Assembly: GCA_030220185.1 (NCBI GenBank)
Contig: JASPKZ010003419.1
Location: forward strand, 283,501 to 347,500
DNA: 64,000 bases
Direction of reading: 5' to 3'
DNA from: Diploptera punctata
Lineage: Eukaryota > Arthropoda > Insecta > Blattodea > Blaberidae
The position numbers and the translations under genes are program-made. Below the pieces are notes generated by a model that did no database searches, had not been told where the DNA came from, and saw only the letters and a list, made by a program, of their open reading frames with translations. Below are positions 11,262 through 22,390 of the stretch, one piece after another. The first letter of the stretch is position 1. Every line of letters begins with the position of its first letter.

Positions 11262-11590
11262 GTTTTACGGATGAGTAGTCCGACAGTTTAAGGCATCATG
11301 CCTTGGCGCTGAACTGAAGGACTGGTGCTGGTTCGAGTTCCTACGGGAGAAAACAAAATCATAGAATTTAGGCCAGTATGGGACCGGTGCCCACCCGGCA
11401 GCATGAGGAATTTCGGTAGCTACAATAAGTAGCGACTCCAGGTTGAGAAGACGAGATATTATGACTGGCGGATCGAAATGCTGACCACTCATATACTGGC
11501 TGTGTGATCTTCCACCTGTGGTATACACATATGGATGTGAAGCCAGCAGCTGGCTGATAGGCCAAGGGCCTTATAGGCCTGTCGCGTCTT
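11262..11590 (+). mobile_element. tRNA-derived SINE (family SINE-3)
   Basis: B box GGTTCGAGTTCC near 11332 after a degraded A-box region ('agtttaaggcatcatgcctt'). The body includes 'ggaatttcggtagctac'. A reverse copy is at 14495-14795. Confidence 0.65.
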
Positions 11591-11744
11591 GTAGTATTTT
11601 TTTTAGTTCGGCTATTCCATGTTACAGTGCCAGGTAAGAATATTCGATCGGAGAAAACAAATGACTGCTAGCATCATGCTGGCCAATATGATAACTAGGC
11701 TAGGATTTTCATGTAATAAAAGATAAGATTGCAATGCAGATAGT

Positions 11745-12200
11745 ATATATTATTCAACTGTTTGTGTAAGAAACCAAAACAAAAGACAGTCATAAGTCTA
11801 ACTTCTCACTATACTACTCAACTGTTTTGTGTGAAACTAAAACAAAAAACCGTCAGAAGTCTAACTTTTCATTATACTATTCAACTGTTTATGTGTGAAA
11901 CCAAATCAAAAGACAGTCATAAGTCTAACTTCTCACTATACTACTCAACTGTTTTGTGTGAAACTAAAACAAAAAACCGTCAGAAGTCTAACTTTTCATT
12001 ATACTATTCAACTGTTTATGTGTGAAACCAAATCAAAAGACAGTCATAAGTCTAACTTCTCATTATATTATTCAACAGTTTGTATGTGAAACCAAAACAA
12101 AAAACCGTCAGAAGTCTAACTTCTCATTATAGTATTCAACTGTTTGTGTGTGAAACCAAAACAAAAGACAGTCATAAGTCTAACTTCTCATTATACTATG
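11745..12200. repeat. 63/64-bp minisatellite, about 7 units
   Basis: Units start with TTCAACTGTTT; starts are spaced 64, 63, 64, 63, 64, 64. The alternating spacing and alternating sequence (AAAGACAGTCATAAG versus AAAACCGTCAGAAG) show a two-unit higher-order period of 127 bp. Related to 3438-3665. Short ORFs across it are repeat artefacts. Confidence 0.85.
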
Positions 12201-12709
12201 TTGAAATCTTAATTTTTAATACATAAAAATCCTCGCCTTAGTGATAACACACTTTCCTGCTAGAGCCAATTGCCAACATGTTTACTCATATATGGGGATT
12301 CTATTCCAGGAGACCACCTACATTATTGGGCAAATTCAGGCTGAGAAAATGGGCAAGTTAGTGTTAGTTTGGGTAAGTTAGGGTAAGACAATCGGAGTGT
12401 TATTGTACACCAGATTTTTTTTAACGTTCACTTGTTTGTTAGCGGGTTTTTATGATAAATTTGATACACTGTCTGAGTAATGACTAATACATATTTTACA
12501 TTATAAATATGGTGCTTTAGGTTGCTTTGAGCTCAACTTCTCACTTCATTTTAAGGCATTTGTCACATGTTTTGGGGGGGGGGAGAAACCAACATATATA
12601 TTTCTCTTAGGTAATTATTCACATGTTGTAACAATACAGTGAGTGTTTTTCTTTCGTTTCATTATAATTTATGTTGGTGGCATACAATCATGATTATAAT
12701 TGGCTTGAC
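12201..12709. other. Unannotated sequence with a G8-9 run near 12571
   Basis: No coding segment or shared repeat recognised. Confidence 0.3.
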
Positions 12710-13400
12710 AGCCCCATGTGGGCCTTGATCGCCTTCAGAAGCTTATGCTAGACTTCCCTGTTCTGAGCTTCATTCTTCCAGTTTTTTATTTTTAAATCTT
12801 AATTTATTGAATTATACCATCCTCCCCATCTTAATTTAGGTCTTCCAACTTTTCTGGCCAATAGAGGTTGCTCATTGTAAATTCTTTTTGTAATCCTTTT
12901 GTTGTCCATACGAATAATGTGCCCAGCCAAGGCCAATCTATTAACTTTAACAAAATTCAGAATATCTGGCTGATTGTACAGTTTATACAATTCATTATTG
13001 TATCTCTTTCTCCATACATTATTTTCTTTCACGGCACCAAAAATGGATTTCAGTATCTTTCTTTCAAAACGCCCTAATAATTCCTCATCAGATTTCAACA
13101 TGGTCCAAGTTTCTGATGCATAAGTTAACACTGGTCTAAGCACAACTTTATAAGTGAATATTTTTGTCTTTCTAGATATAAACTGAGATCTAAACATTTT
13201 CCTGAGTCCAAAAAAGCATTTGTTTGCAGCCATGATCCGCAGATGAATTGTCATTTCTACAATTTACTTCAGATCCAAGATAAATAAAGCTATGAACCAG
13301 TTCAAATTTATATGCACCAACTTCCAAACTAGATGGGCAAACTTCACATTTACCTTTAATCGCAGGCACATGTGGTGGCAAACAACAGTCCCCGAAAAGC
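12710..13400 (-). mobile_element. LINE C-terminal fragment (different family)
   Basis: The minus strand encodes FELVHSFIYLGSEVN, RPVLTYASETWTML, LAGHIIRMDNKRITKRIYN and GRPKLRWGGW. This is the standard order of the region after the reverse transcriptase. One frame break near 13200-13250 splits it. No RT catalytic motif remains. Confidence 0.75.
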
Positions 13401-13466
13401 TGCAAAAAATAGCATGAAAATGCTATGATTGTAGTGAAACACCAGCCCTAGGGCAGAATTACTATT
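13392..13466. repeat. Short dispersed repeat with hairpin (copy 2)
   Basis: Matches 5550-5620, with the same palindrome ATAGCATgaaAATGCTAT. It adjoins the LINE fragment on its left. Confidence 0.6.
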
Positions 13467-13670
13467 AAAAATAGTGGCTTATGATCTCCTTTAGTTTTTT
13501 AAAAACGATTTGAGTATTACGCTAAAATCGAAATTTCGAAACGAATTCATAAAAACATTTTCAATACATGCAACGTACATAATTTTATTTCATATTGATT
13601 TCTTATTTTGTTATTTTAAATAAGTGAATATCAGCATATGCTGTGCAGAAGCTGTTTAAACAACGTGGGG

Positions 13671-13975
13671 ACGCGCCGTAGCGCAGTGGTTAAGCCACTG
13701 CGCTACAAGCCGGAAGGTCGAGGGTTCGAGCCCCGTGAGACCACGATTTTTAAACTGATCCAAACCCTCTGGAGGCACTATGGTCCTGGGGTCGACTCAG
13801 CCTCTAACTGAAATGAGTACCAGATGTTTGTTCTGGGGTAAAGACGGCCGTCACGCAGGGCTGACAACCCGGCTGACATCAAGTGCTGATTGTCTAGAAA
13901 AGGAGCCTTAACCTCCCACTGCCCCAAGGGCCTCCCGAGGCCAGTAGTGGGATTGCTTTACTAATAAAAACAACG
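13671..13975 (+). mobile_element. tRNA-derived SINE (family SINE-2), well preserved
   Basis: A box TAGCGCAGTGG at 13679-13689 and B box GGTTCGAGCC at 13723-13732 are followed by a ~230-bp body containing 'gacggccgtcacgcagggct' and 'gctgacatcaagtgctgatt'. Other copies: 14050-14265 (-), 20072-20375 (-), 25675-25980 (+). Confidence 0.85.
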
Positions 13976-14049
13976 TTCCTAAATACGTTCATAATGAACT
14001 AGGTCGTACGGAATCATTAGGTCATTTCAAGATAAAATGCGAATACAAG

Positions 14050-14265
14050 TAAAATGGTTCCTCTCCAAGCCTTTCAGAGGCCCTTAAGGTAGTAGGAGGT
14101 TAACTCTACAACGTTTTCCAGCCCTGCGTGAAGGGCACCTTTAGTGTTTGAAATCTGGTACTCATTCCGATTAAGAATTGAGTCGATCCCAGAGCCATTA
14201 TGGCACTTAGGGCACTTTAAAAACCCTTACCTCACCGGGACTAGTACCCACGACTTTCTGGCTGT
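14050..14265 (-). mobile_element. SINE-2, partial and degraded
   Basis: Reverse orientation; body and part of the head retained ('ggtactcattccg', 'gagtcgatcccag'). The tRNA-like end near 14250 is damaged. Confidence 0.7.
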
Positions 14266-14329
14266 AGTCTTACCCAACAAAGCTACGAACATAACGCGGA
14301 TATAAGTAATACATTAAAACAATAACTGC

Positions 14330-14490
14330 ATAATCAAACGGTTCCACGGGGAAAGCGCCCAATAGATAGACCAAGAATGAGATGGGAGAATAACAGTAAC
14401 TCTGATTTTTATGAGGTGAATTATAGAGAGAGTTATTTGAAAATATTAGCACAGGATAGGGATGCATGGAGAACTCCAAAAACATCTAAA
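14330..14490 (+). mobile_element. RTE-1 LINE short fragment
   Basis: Encodes the remains of GKRPIDRPRMRWENN and the 'acaggatagggatgcatgga' part of the tail. Both ends are truncated. Confidence 0.7.
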
Positions 14491-14494
14491 CGGC

Positions 14495-14795
14495 GCGGAG
14501 CAATAGCCATAAAAGGCCGTTAGCCTACCAGTCGGCTGTTGACCTCACATCCACATGTGTTAGACAATCATATAGTCAGTACAGAATGACATGTTGTTAG
14601 CATGTCGGATCCCTCAGCCGTTATAGCTGGTATGCCTCAACCTGGAGCCTAATTTTCTCTAGATGATGAATGGCCACCGGTCTAATATTGGCCAAAATTC
14701 CATGAAAAATAATTCTCCCATGGAAACTCAAACAAGTGCAAGTTCGGTAGCTCTGCGCCAAAGCAGCATGCCTTAAACTATTCGCCTACAACATG
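14495..14795 (-). mobile_element. SINE-3, reverse copy
   Basis: Read on the minus strand it starts with 'agtttaaggcatgctgcttt' and ends with the 'ttatggctattgctcc' region, parallel to the copy at 11262-11590. Confidence 0.6.
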
Positions 14796-14844
14796 GGGAT
14801 GTATGGAGAACTTATTTAGAATATAACAGATTTTGAATACATTT

Positions 14845-14895
14845 ATTCAGCCTGGTGGAGTTAAGACCATGTGGCCTTCTCTTCCACTCACCAGG
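14845..14895 (-). repeat. Short hairpin-tail motif, reverse copy
   Basis: The complement of the motif seen at 20377: GGTGGAGTTAAG..CATGTGGCCTTCTC. It contains the inverted arms GTGGA/TCCAC and AAGGCC/GGCCTT. Further copies are at 48050-48100 and 53030-53070. Confidence 0.65.
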
Positions 14896-14974
14896 ACAAA
14901 CATATGTTACATTTAAATACAAAAAAATACAATGTATTTATTTTAACACTAAAATAGTTTTATGTGGCCTCAAT

Positions 14975-15250
14975 GGTCTGCGAGTGAAGTTCCTTGCCCC
15001 TGGTCCCGCGTCCAATCCTCCCCAGAATTATAGATTTTTAGGGTGGAAAACAAATCCAAGGTACAAGTTCTGGGGGATATTTTAAGCTATGAGTCATGAG
15101 TCTGAAGTTTTTAGGGCTTGTAAAATAACCTTAAGTCCAAATTAAGGCGTATGAATTCGAATTATTAACCTTTTCCTTTCAAGTAATAATTTAGATCTCT
15201 ACTAGATGTCTCTTTGAGCTCATGCCACTCGCTGGCATCTGTTAGAAATA
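14975..15250 (+). mobile_element. SINE-1, degraded copy
   Basis: Keeps 'ccttgcccctggtcccg' and the body with 'gagtctgaagtttttagggc', parallel to 1355-1685. The B box is mutated. Confidence 0.6.
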
Positions 15251-15264
15251 ATGAACACTATATT

Positions 15265-15550
15265 AAACAGTGAGCTACATGATTTTTACAGAAAAACAGT
15301 CAAGTCTCGTAGACTGCGATGTGGAGGATATGTGGCACGAATGGGGAATGGAAGTTTCTTGTAGGAGAACTAGAGGGAAAGTGGCCAGTAGGTAGACCAA
15401 GAATGAGGTAGGAAAATAACATTAACCATGATTTGAGGGAAGTAGATTATACAGGGGATAATTGAAAATCATTAGCTCAGGATATGGATGTATGTGGACC
15501 TTATATCCGTGGCCATGAACCTACGGGTTCGATAGTGCCAGTGAGTTAGC
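15265..15550 (+). mobile_element. RTE-1 LINE 3' fragment
   Basis: Remains of RLRCGGYVARMGN, GRPRMR and the tail 'catgaacctacgggttcgat'. Several indels break the frame. Confidence 0.75.
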
Positions 15551-15751
15551 CAGATTCATAAATTAAATGTTTGAACTTTTGCAAGAGAGCTCCTTGTCCC
15601 AAGTGGGATGAATGCATATACATAGAAAATAATTTAATAAAATAAATGAATTTAATTGCGCGACAGGCCTAGAAGCCACTTAGCCTACCAGCAGTTAATC
15701 ACAATTTTGGTATATCAAATCTTCCTCTGGTACCAAAGATCCAGAGTTCGA

Positions 15752-16413
15752 TACCTGTTAAGGCAGATGGAATTTATCTTACTTACTCACTGGCACTATC
15801 GAACCCGTAGGTTCATGGCCGCGCGGACATAAGCTCTCCATACATCCCTATCCTGAGCTAATGTTTTCTAATCATTCCCTAATCTACTTCCTTCAAATCA
15901 CGGTTAATTTCATTCTTGGTCTACCAATTGAGCGTTTTCCCTCTGGCTTTCCTACAAGAAGCTTCCATTCACGTCTTTTATTCCCCATTCGTGCCACATG
16001 TCCTGCAATTTGCAATCTACGAGACTTAACTGCTCTTATTATAGGCCTATCTGGCTTCCTATAAAAACCATGTAGTTCACTGTTATGTAGTCTTCTCCAT
16101 TCATCTGTCTGTTCGTCTCTCTTTGATCCAAAAATTTTCCTAAGAACTTTATTCTCAAATACCTGTAATCCCCTTTCCTCCCTTAAAGTAGGAGTCCATG
16201 TTTCACACCCATATAATATAACTGGTAGAATAATAGTTTTATATATTTTCAGTTTAACGTTTTTTTAAAGGAGTTGGGACATCAAAAGTCTCTGCAATGC
16301 ATAATAGCACTCATTTCCAGAATTGAGCCTATGTTTAATTTCTTTGTGCATCTCATTCCTATTTGTGATTATTGCTCCTATGGATAGGCCTACCTGTTAA
16401 GGCAGATGGAATT
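15752..16413 (-). mobile_element. RTE-1 LINE insertion with 23-bp target-site duplication
   Basis: A 5'-truncated minus-strand RTE-1 copy (about 15775-16390) lies between two copies of a 23-bp sequence beginning TACCTGTTAAGGCAG, at 15752-15774 and 16391-16413. The 3' tail repeat is on the left, as expected. The coding part has several frame breaks. Confidence 0.9.
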
Positions 16414-16691
16414 CATCTATTGGCGAAAATGGGACGAAACTTATTTCTTCAGTAAAACAGTTACAAGATTTAATTTCTTGTCTGAATAACAACTCTGGGC
16501 CAGGTGTAGGAGCTCAATATCTGGCGTTACGATTCACAGAATTATCCGATGTTAAGCCCAGTAAACAAACCCACATGCAGTATGATGCAAGGCCTCCTGT
16601 TACAGCTCGCCTCTGTCACTTGGACTGTGAATTGGAGAAGGCCATGAACTTGAAATCTTCGCCAAAATTTCACGGTTGTTTGCCAGATTAA
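16401..16691 (+). other. Unrecognised open coding-like segment
   Basis: A 96-codon open frame without ATG at its start ends at TAA 16689-16691. The sequence looks protein-like (SGPGVGAQYLALRFTELSD, ARPPVTARLCHLDCELEK). A good splice acceptor, TTATTTCTTCAG, ends at 16452, so this could be a terminal exon from 16453, or a fragment of an unknown element. It is not a shadow of RTE-1. No family was recognised. Confidence 0.3.
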
Positions 16692-16834
16692 GTTTTCACT
16701 CGATTTTGATTCGTGAAAGCGATAAAATCAGATACACGTGATAGAATCTTCATTCCGTGCATCGAATTGGTCTTAATCTTTGTTTTCACCCACAGAATCA
16801 GACCACTTTCATAGTAATGATTGATAACAATAAC

Positions 16835-16835
<1 letters not shown>

Positions 16836-16872
<37 letters not shown>

Positions 16873-17237
16873 CTTACTCACTGGCACTATCGAACCCGTA
16901 GGTTCATGGCCGCGTGGACATAAGCTCTCCATACATTCCCACCAGGCTAAATAAATCTATTCTAAATTCTATTCTATTCTATCCTCAGCTAATGCTTTAC
17001 AATCATTCCCTGTATAATCTACTTCCCTCAAATCATAGTTAATGTTGTTCTCCCACCTCATTCTTGGTCTACCAACTGGGCGTTTTCCTTCTGGCTTTCC
17101 TACAAGAAGTTTCCATGCACGTCTTTCATTCCCCATACGTGCAACATGTCCTGCCCATCGTAGTCTACGATACTTAACTGTTCTTATTATATCTGGCTTC
17201 CTATAAAGACTATGTAGTTCATTTGAGCCAAAGACTC

Positions 17238-17287
<50 letters not shown>
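16836..17287 (-). mobile_element. RTE-1 LINE fragment bracketed by (AAT)n
   Basis: (AAT)n at about 16836-16867 and 17238-17287 flank a minus-strand RTE-1 3' fragment (16868-17222). Inside it, at about 16938-16978, sits a short insertion with 'caccaggctaaataaat', the end of the hairpin-tail motif. Confidence 0.8.
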
Positions 17288-17288
<1 letters not shown>

Positions 17289-19555
17289 TTTCGTAGAATT
17301 CCATTATGTGTTTTGTAACCCTATTTGAGTTCATTCGTTTAATATGACCATACAATTTTAACCTTCGTTTTCTAATATCACTATGAATGTCTGTATATAT
17401 TTTTATTTCCTTTTTACTTCTGAGTCTAAATGCTTCACCTATGACTTACTTACTTACTTACTTACTCACTGGCACTATCGAACCCGTATGTTCATGGCCG
17501 CACGGACATAAGCTCTCCATACATCCCTATCCTGAGCTAATGCTTTCCAATCATTCCCTGTATAATCTACTTCCCTCAAATCATAGTTAATGTTGTTCTC
17601 CCACCTCATTCTTGGTCTACCAACTGGGCGTTTTCCTTCTGGCTTTCCTACAAGAAGTTTCCATGCACGTCTTTCATTCCCCATACGCGCAACATGTCCT
17701 GCCCATCGCAGTCTACGAGACTTAACTGTTCTTATTATATCTGGCTTCCTATAAAGACCATGTAGTTCATTGTTATGTAGTCTTCTCCATTCACCTGTCT
17801 GTTCATCTCTCTTTGGTCCAAAAATTTTCCTAAGAACTTTATTCTCAAATACTCGTAATCTCCTTTCCTCCCTTAAAGTAAGAGTCCATGTTTCGCACCC
17901 ATATAATATAACTGGTAGAATAATAGTTTTATATATTTTCAGCTTAACGTTTTTGAAAGGAGTTGGGACATCAAAAGTCTCTGCAATGCATAATAGCATG
18001 CATTTCCAGAATTGAGCCTATATTTAATTTCTTTGTGCATCTCATTCCTATTTGTGATTATTGTTCCTAGGTATTTGAATTCAGCCAATTCCTCAAAATT
18101 TCCCTCATTTGTCATTAGCTGTCCATTTCCATTATATAATGTAATTTCTACGTGTGACCATATATTTAGTTTTACTGATATTTACTTCCAGTCCTAATTT
18201 CTTAGTGTTACTCAATAGTGTGTGCGTGTTGGCCTTTAGTATCTCCTCGCTATCGGCCAGTAGTACTACATCATCAGCATAAACTAACAGCTTATTAATA
18301 CCATTCAGTTGTAAGCCTTCCTCATTCTCTAAAGATTTAATGGCATGCTCTAGTACAAAATTAAATAGTAGAGGAGATAGTGCATCTCCTTGCTTCAACC
18401 CATTCTGGATTTCAAAAGTGTCTGAAAACTGTTTGCCTACACGCACCCTACTCGTTGAGCCATTTAGACACATTCGTATAAGTCTAACTAACTTTTTAGG
18501 AATTCCGAACTCCAGCAGGATACTATATAACTTCTCTCTCTTAATTGAATCATATGCTTTTTGGAAGTCTACGTATAGTTGATGTACAGTACCATTATAT
18601 TCCCATTTCTTTTCTAAAATCTGTCTTATACTAAAAATCTGATCTGTTGTAGACCTGTTTCTTCTAAATGCACATTGATGATCTCCTAGAATGTCATCAA
18701 TATAGGGAGTAAGTCTGCTTACTAATATATTTGTTAGAATTTTGTACGAAGTTGAAAGTAATGAGATGCCCCTATAGTTGTTGCAATCAGTTTTATCTCC
18801 TTTCTTATAAATTGGTACGATAATTGATTCCTTCCATTCATCTGGAAGAGCTTCTTTTTCCCAAATCATACTAAGCAAACAGCGTATCTTGTCCATCAAT
18901 TTTTCTCCCCCTGATTTTATCAGTTCTGCTGGGATCTCATCTGAACCTGATGCTTTATACATCTTCAATTTTTCAATTGCCATTTCAACCTCTAATGCAC
19001 TTGGCTCTGCGACTAGCATTTCTGCTGTCTGTAACTTATCCTCCTCAATGTCCTGTTCTGTATGTACATTTAATAGCTGATTAAAATAACTTTTCCATCT
19101 ATTTAATATACTCTTGGAATCCGCAATCATATCCCCATTTTCATGCCGAATTATGTTTGTTCTAGCCTGAAACCCTTTCTTCTCTATACTAATTCCCTGA
19201 TATAATTCTCTAATGTTCCTATTTTTTGCATTCATTTCAAGATCATTAATCTTCTCTCTCAAATATTCCCTCTTTTTACTCTTTAGTAACTTGGTGGTTT
19301 CCCGTCTAACACTACCCAATTGCTCTAAATTTACCTCATTTGGCTCGTGTAACCATTTCACTTTTGCTAGCTTTCTTTTCTTTACAATGTCGGCACATTC
19401 CTCATCAAACCATTTCTTGTTTTGCCTCTTTTTTAATCACCTATGACTTGTGGACCTAAAACTTTTCTTATAATTTTGCATTCTTTTTTTTTCACTATAA
19501 TTTCGATATCTTTTTTTCTGTTCAAAATTAATGTTTCTGCTCCATATATGCATTA
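17288..19555 (-). mobile_element. LINE fragment (LINE-C) split by a later RTE-1 insertion
   Basis: The outer parts, 17288-17447 and 19450-19555, read on the minus strand as a LINE C-terminal region: IRKRRLKLYGHIKRMNSNRV then TKHIMEFYE. The middle is the RTE-1 copy listed next. Confidence 0.65.
17435..19449 (-). mobile_element. RTE-1 LINE, longest copy, with 13-bp target-site duplication
   Basis: The element spans 17448-19436 between two copies of TCACCTATGACTT (17435-17447 and 19437-19449). On the minus strand, 18132-19361 encodes about 409 aa of reverse transcriptase: finger region LPDEWKESIIVPIYKKGDK, NNYRGISLLS, catalytic-side YVDFQKAYDSI, GLKQGDALSPLLFN and the active site YADDVVLLAD. 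A frame break near 18000-18130 precedes the C-terminal domain (17475-17999: LYGCETWTL, RLRWAGHVARMGNERRAWKL, GRPRMRWENN, AMNIRVR). The endonuclease half is missing, so it is not autonomous. The 3' tail is (TAAG)n. The RTE-like clade call rests on motif style only. Confidence 0.9.
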
Positions 19556-19573
19556 TTATTATTATTATTATTA

Positions 19574-19631
<58 letters not shown>

Positions 19632-19635
19632 GTTA
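19553..19635. repeat. (TTA)n microsatellite
   Basis: About 80 bp of ATT repeats with one slip, next to the LINE-C fragment. Confidence 0.95.
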
Positions 19636-20071
19636 CTACTACTACTACTGCTATTACTATTATTAATGTAATATTATAGGTATCTTACCGAACCTTTAAG
19701 GAAGATAGTATGGGCGCTACATTAGAGTAAAAAAGGAAATAAGATGAAGTGGTTTGTGATGAAAGCGCAGTGACTACTTGCCACACAGTGAAAGGACCTT
19801 GGTCTCGTACTGTCACTGTGTTTCAATTCACGGTCACTGTAAACAAACAAATTAAGAAGATATCTGTACCAAGTGTTTATACCAAGCGAGATGATCAGGT
19901 TCGGTCTCCGAGGTCAAATTCTTGTGTAAAAAGAGGTCAAATCCTTGTGTAAAAGGAAACTTAATTTTTCCTATAGTTTCTCCAAAGTGCTAGTAAATAT
20001 AGAAGTTAATGACATCATCAAAATGCGTGCAAATAGTTACACACTTGACCTTCACCTCCGGGTCCTCAGTA
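19636..20071. other. Unannotated sequence
   Basis: Contains short internal repetition (GTCAAATTCTTGTGTAAA and GTCAAATCCTTGTGTAAA near 19912-19952). Nothing else recognised. Confidence 0.3.
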
Positions 20072-20375
20072 AGTAAAGTAAAGTGATCCCACAACAGGCC
20101 CGGAGGCCCTTGGGGTAGTAGGAGGTTAAGGCTCCCACTTTATCTAGACAATCGGCACTTTATGTCAGCCGGGTTGTCAGCCCTGCGTGACGGCCGCCTT
20201 TACCCCCAGAAAAAGCGTCTGGTACTCATTTCCGTTTGAGGCTGAGTCGACCCCAGGGCCATAGTGCCGCCAGAGGGTTTGGGTCAGTTTAAAAATCCTG
20301 ACCCGAACGGGACTTCAACCCTCGACCCTCCGGCTTGTAGCTCAGTGCCTTAACCACTACGCTACGGTTGTCCTG
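20072..20375 (-). mobile_element. SINE-2, reverse copy
   Basis: Full-length reverse copy with the complement of the A box (CCACTACGCTA) and B box (GGACTTCAACC, one change) at the right end. Confidence 0.85.
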
Positions 20376-20460
20376 GTGAGTGGAAGAGAAGGCCACATGG
20401 CCTTAACTCCACCAGGCTAAATAAATAAATAAATAAATAAATAAATCTAAATAAATAAAA
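20376..20460 (+). repeat. Hairpin-tail motif followed by (AAAT)n
   Basis: GTGGAAGAGAAGGCCACATG, then GCCTTAACTCCACCAGG and about 10 TAAA units. AAGGCC/GGCCTT and GTGGA/TCCAC can pair around a 4-base loop. It joins the SINE-2 copy directly. Confidence 0.7.
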
Positions 20461-21129
20461 TCAATATGGCTTCCACGTCTTCATGTAGTTCAATATCATG
20501 AAAAAATATAATGAACTAATCGTTAGGAAACATGTAAAAATCAATGTAAATGGTAGGAAATAATTTGAAAAATGAAACCCTAAGAATACAATTTGACAGG
20601 AGTTTATGAAGTAATTTAAAAAGTCGCGTCACATGTTGTAAAGTTTAGCCAAAAATTGTTTAATTTAATTTTTTTTAAGTTGCAGAAAATCTACCTTTTT
20701 TTCGGTCTTATTTTACAGTGGGAGATCTTGAGACTCGACGAATCTACCAGTGGGTCGGGACACACAAGTTGATAAACTCTGTTTAACACACATAATTATG
20801 TCTTTTCCTCTTGCAGTGATGGTATGATACAGTGTTTTAAATACAGGGATCAATGTAACCGCGCCCATTTATCAGTGAAAGTGCGTGTGCTTTCTCCCGG
20901 AGAAGCAACCGATCACCTGAAAACTACATAATTTAATATGTTATCTCCGCGTTCTACTTTCTCCAATTCTTGCTATAATATTTCGCCAAAGTATTAGATC
21001 ATCAGCTCACAACTGCCAGGAAATTCACAATTAAAACTTCTCCTCCGTCACTAATATCCTGTTCTTACTCGAACACTTCAACGTGTTCAGAATTCTTGCG
21101 CACGTTTTATTTGTGGTATTCGCAGATTT
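20461..21129. other. Unannotated sequence
   Basis: No coding segment, shared repeat or structure recognised. Confidence 0.3.
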
Positions 21130-21212
<83 letters not shown>

Positions 21213-21719
21213 CTCACTGGCACTATCGAACCCGTAGGTTCATGCCCGCGCGGACATAAGCTCTCCATACATCCCTATCCTGAGCTAATGTTTTCCAATC
21301 ATTCCCTGTATAATCTACTTCCTTCAAATTATAGTTACTGTTGTTCTCCCACCTCATTCTTGGTCTACCAACTGGGCGTTTTCCTTCTGGCTTTCCTACA
21401 AGAAGTTTCCGTGCACGTCTTTCATTCCCCATACGTGCAACATGTCCTGCCCATCGCAGTCTACGAGACTTAACTGTTCTTATTATATCTGGCTTCCTAT
21501 AAAGACCATGTAGTTCATTGTTATGTAGTCTTCTCCATTCATCTGTCTGTTCATCTCTCTTTGGTCCAAAAATTTTCCTAAGTACTTTATTCTCAAATAC
21601 TCGTAATCTCCTTTCCTCCCTTAAAGTAACAGTCCATGTTTTGCACCCATATAATATAACTGGTAGAATAACAGTTTTATATATTTTCAGCTTAACGTTT
21701 TTTGAAAGGAGTTGGGACA

Positions 21720-21776
<57 letters not shown>

Positions 21777-21780
21777 TAAT
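21130..21780 (-). mobile_element. RTE-1 LINE fragment inside an (AAT)n array
   Basis: (AAT)n at about 21130-21207 and 21720-21778 directly flank a minus-strand 5'-truncated RTE-1 (21208-21720) encoding LYGCKTWTVTLREERR, RLRWAGHVARMGNERRARKL and AGMNLRVR. The frame is open from the 5' truncation to the stop, so it is a young copy. Confidence 0.9.
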
Positions 21781-21929
21781 AATAACAATAAGTTGAAATA
21801 CGCACACACCGTGCATGGATTTAAGTACATTACTTGTCTTTACTATACGCTGCGTTGGATCTCTGTCTATTCTTACATTTGTGGTGTAAAAATTGGGATT
21901 CTTCCATTTTATAGTGTCCTAATACTTGA

Positions 21930-22390
21930 GCAACCACTAAACAGGAATGAGGTGCACAACAGTCGGGAAAATTTTGAAAACAGACGGGAATTTTTGTTTC
22001 TAGGTATTTGAATTTAGCCACTTCTTCAAAATTCGTAAAAATGATATGCATCTATTATATAATAAAAAATGCGTACACATATTGCAATATTTGTTGGAAG
22101 AAATGTTTATGAAACAATAGCATACGTTTGGCGGATATCGTGTTGGCAGGCAGCTTGACTCCATCAAAGTATGCTATAGTTTGATAAACATTTCTTCCAA
22201 GAAATATTCCAATATCTGCACGTATTTTTATAATGTGGTTTAAACATTTGGATTCTTTCATTTGATAGATGCATATCTTTTTACGAATTCCCGCCTGTTA
22301 TCAGGTTTTCCAGATTGCTTCAAATTCCCTACTTATTCCCGTTTTCAAAATTTTCCCGTCTGCTGGACACCCTGTATAGTTGAGCGCTGG
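21930..22390. repeat. Foldback inverted repeat
   Basis: The left arm (about 21960-22125) and right arm (about 22165-22390) pair over 'ggaagaaatgtttat', 'gatatgcatctat' and the 'cgggaaaattttgaaaac' region. A short RTE-1-like piece ('aggtatttgaatttagccac') interrupts the left arm. The right arm ends near CACCCTGTATA, a sequence seen at ends of some DNA transposons. Confidence 0.6.

Noticed and set aside
17475..19361. RTE-1 reverse transcriptase as a host gene
   Set aside because: Target-site duplications, the 3' tail repeat and many truncated copies show it is a mobile element.
21518..21796. Asn-rich or Ile-rich ORFs across AAT arrays
   Set aside because: Low-complexity translation of (AAT)n.
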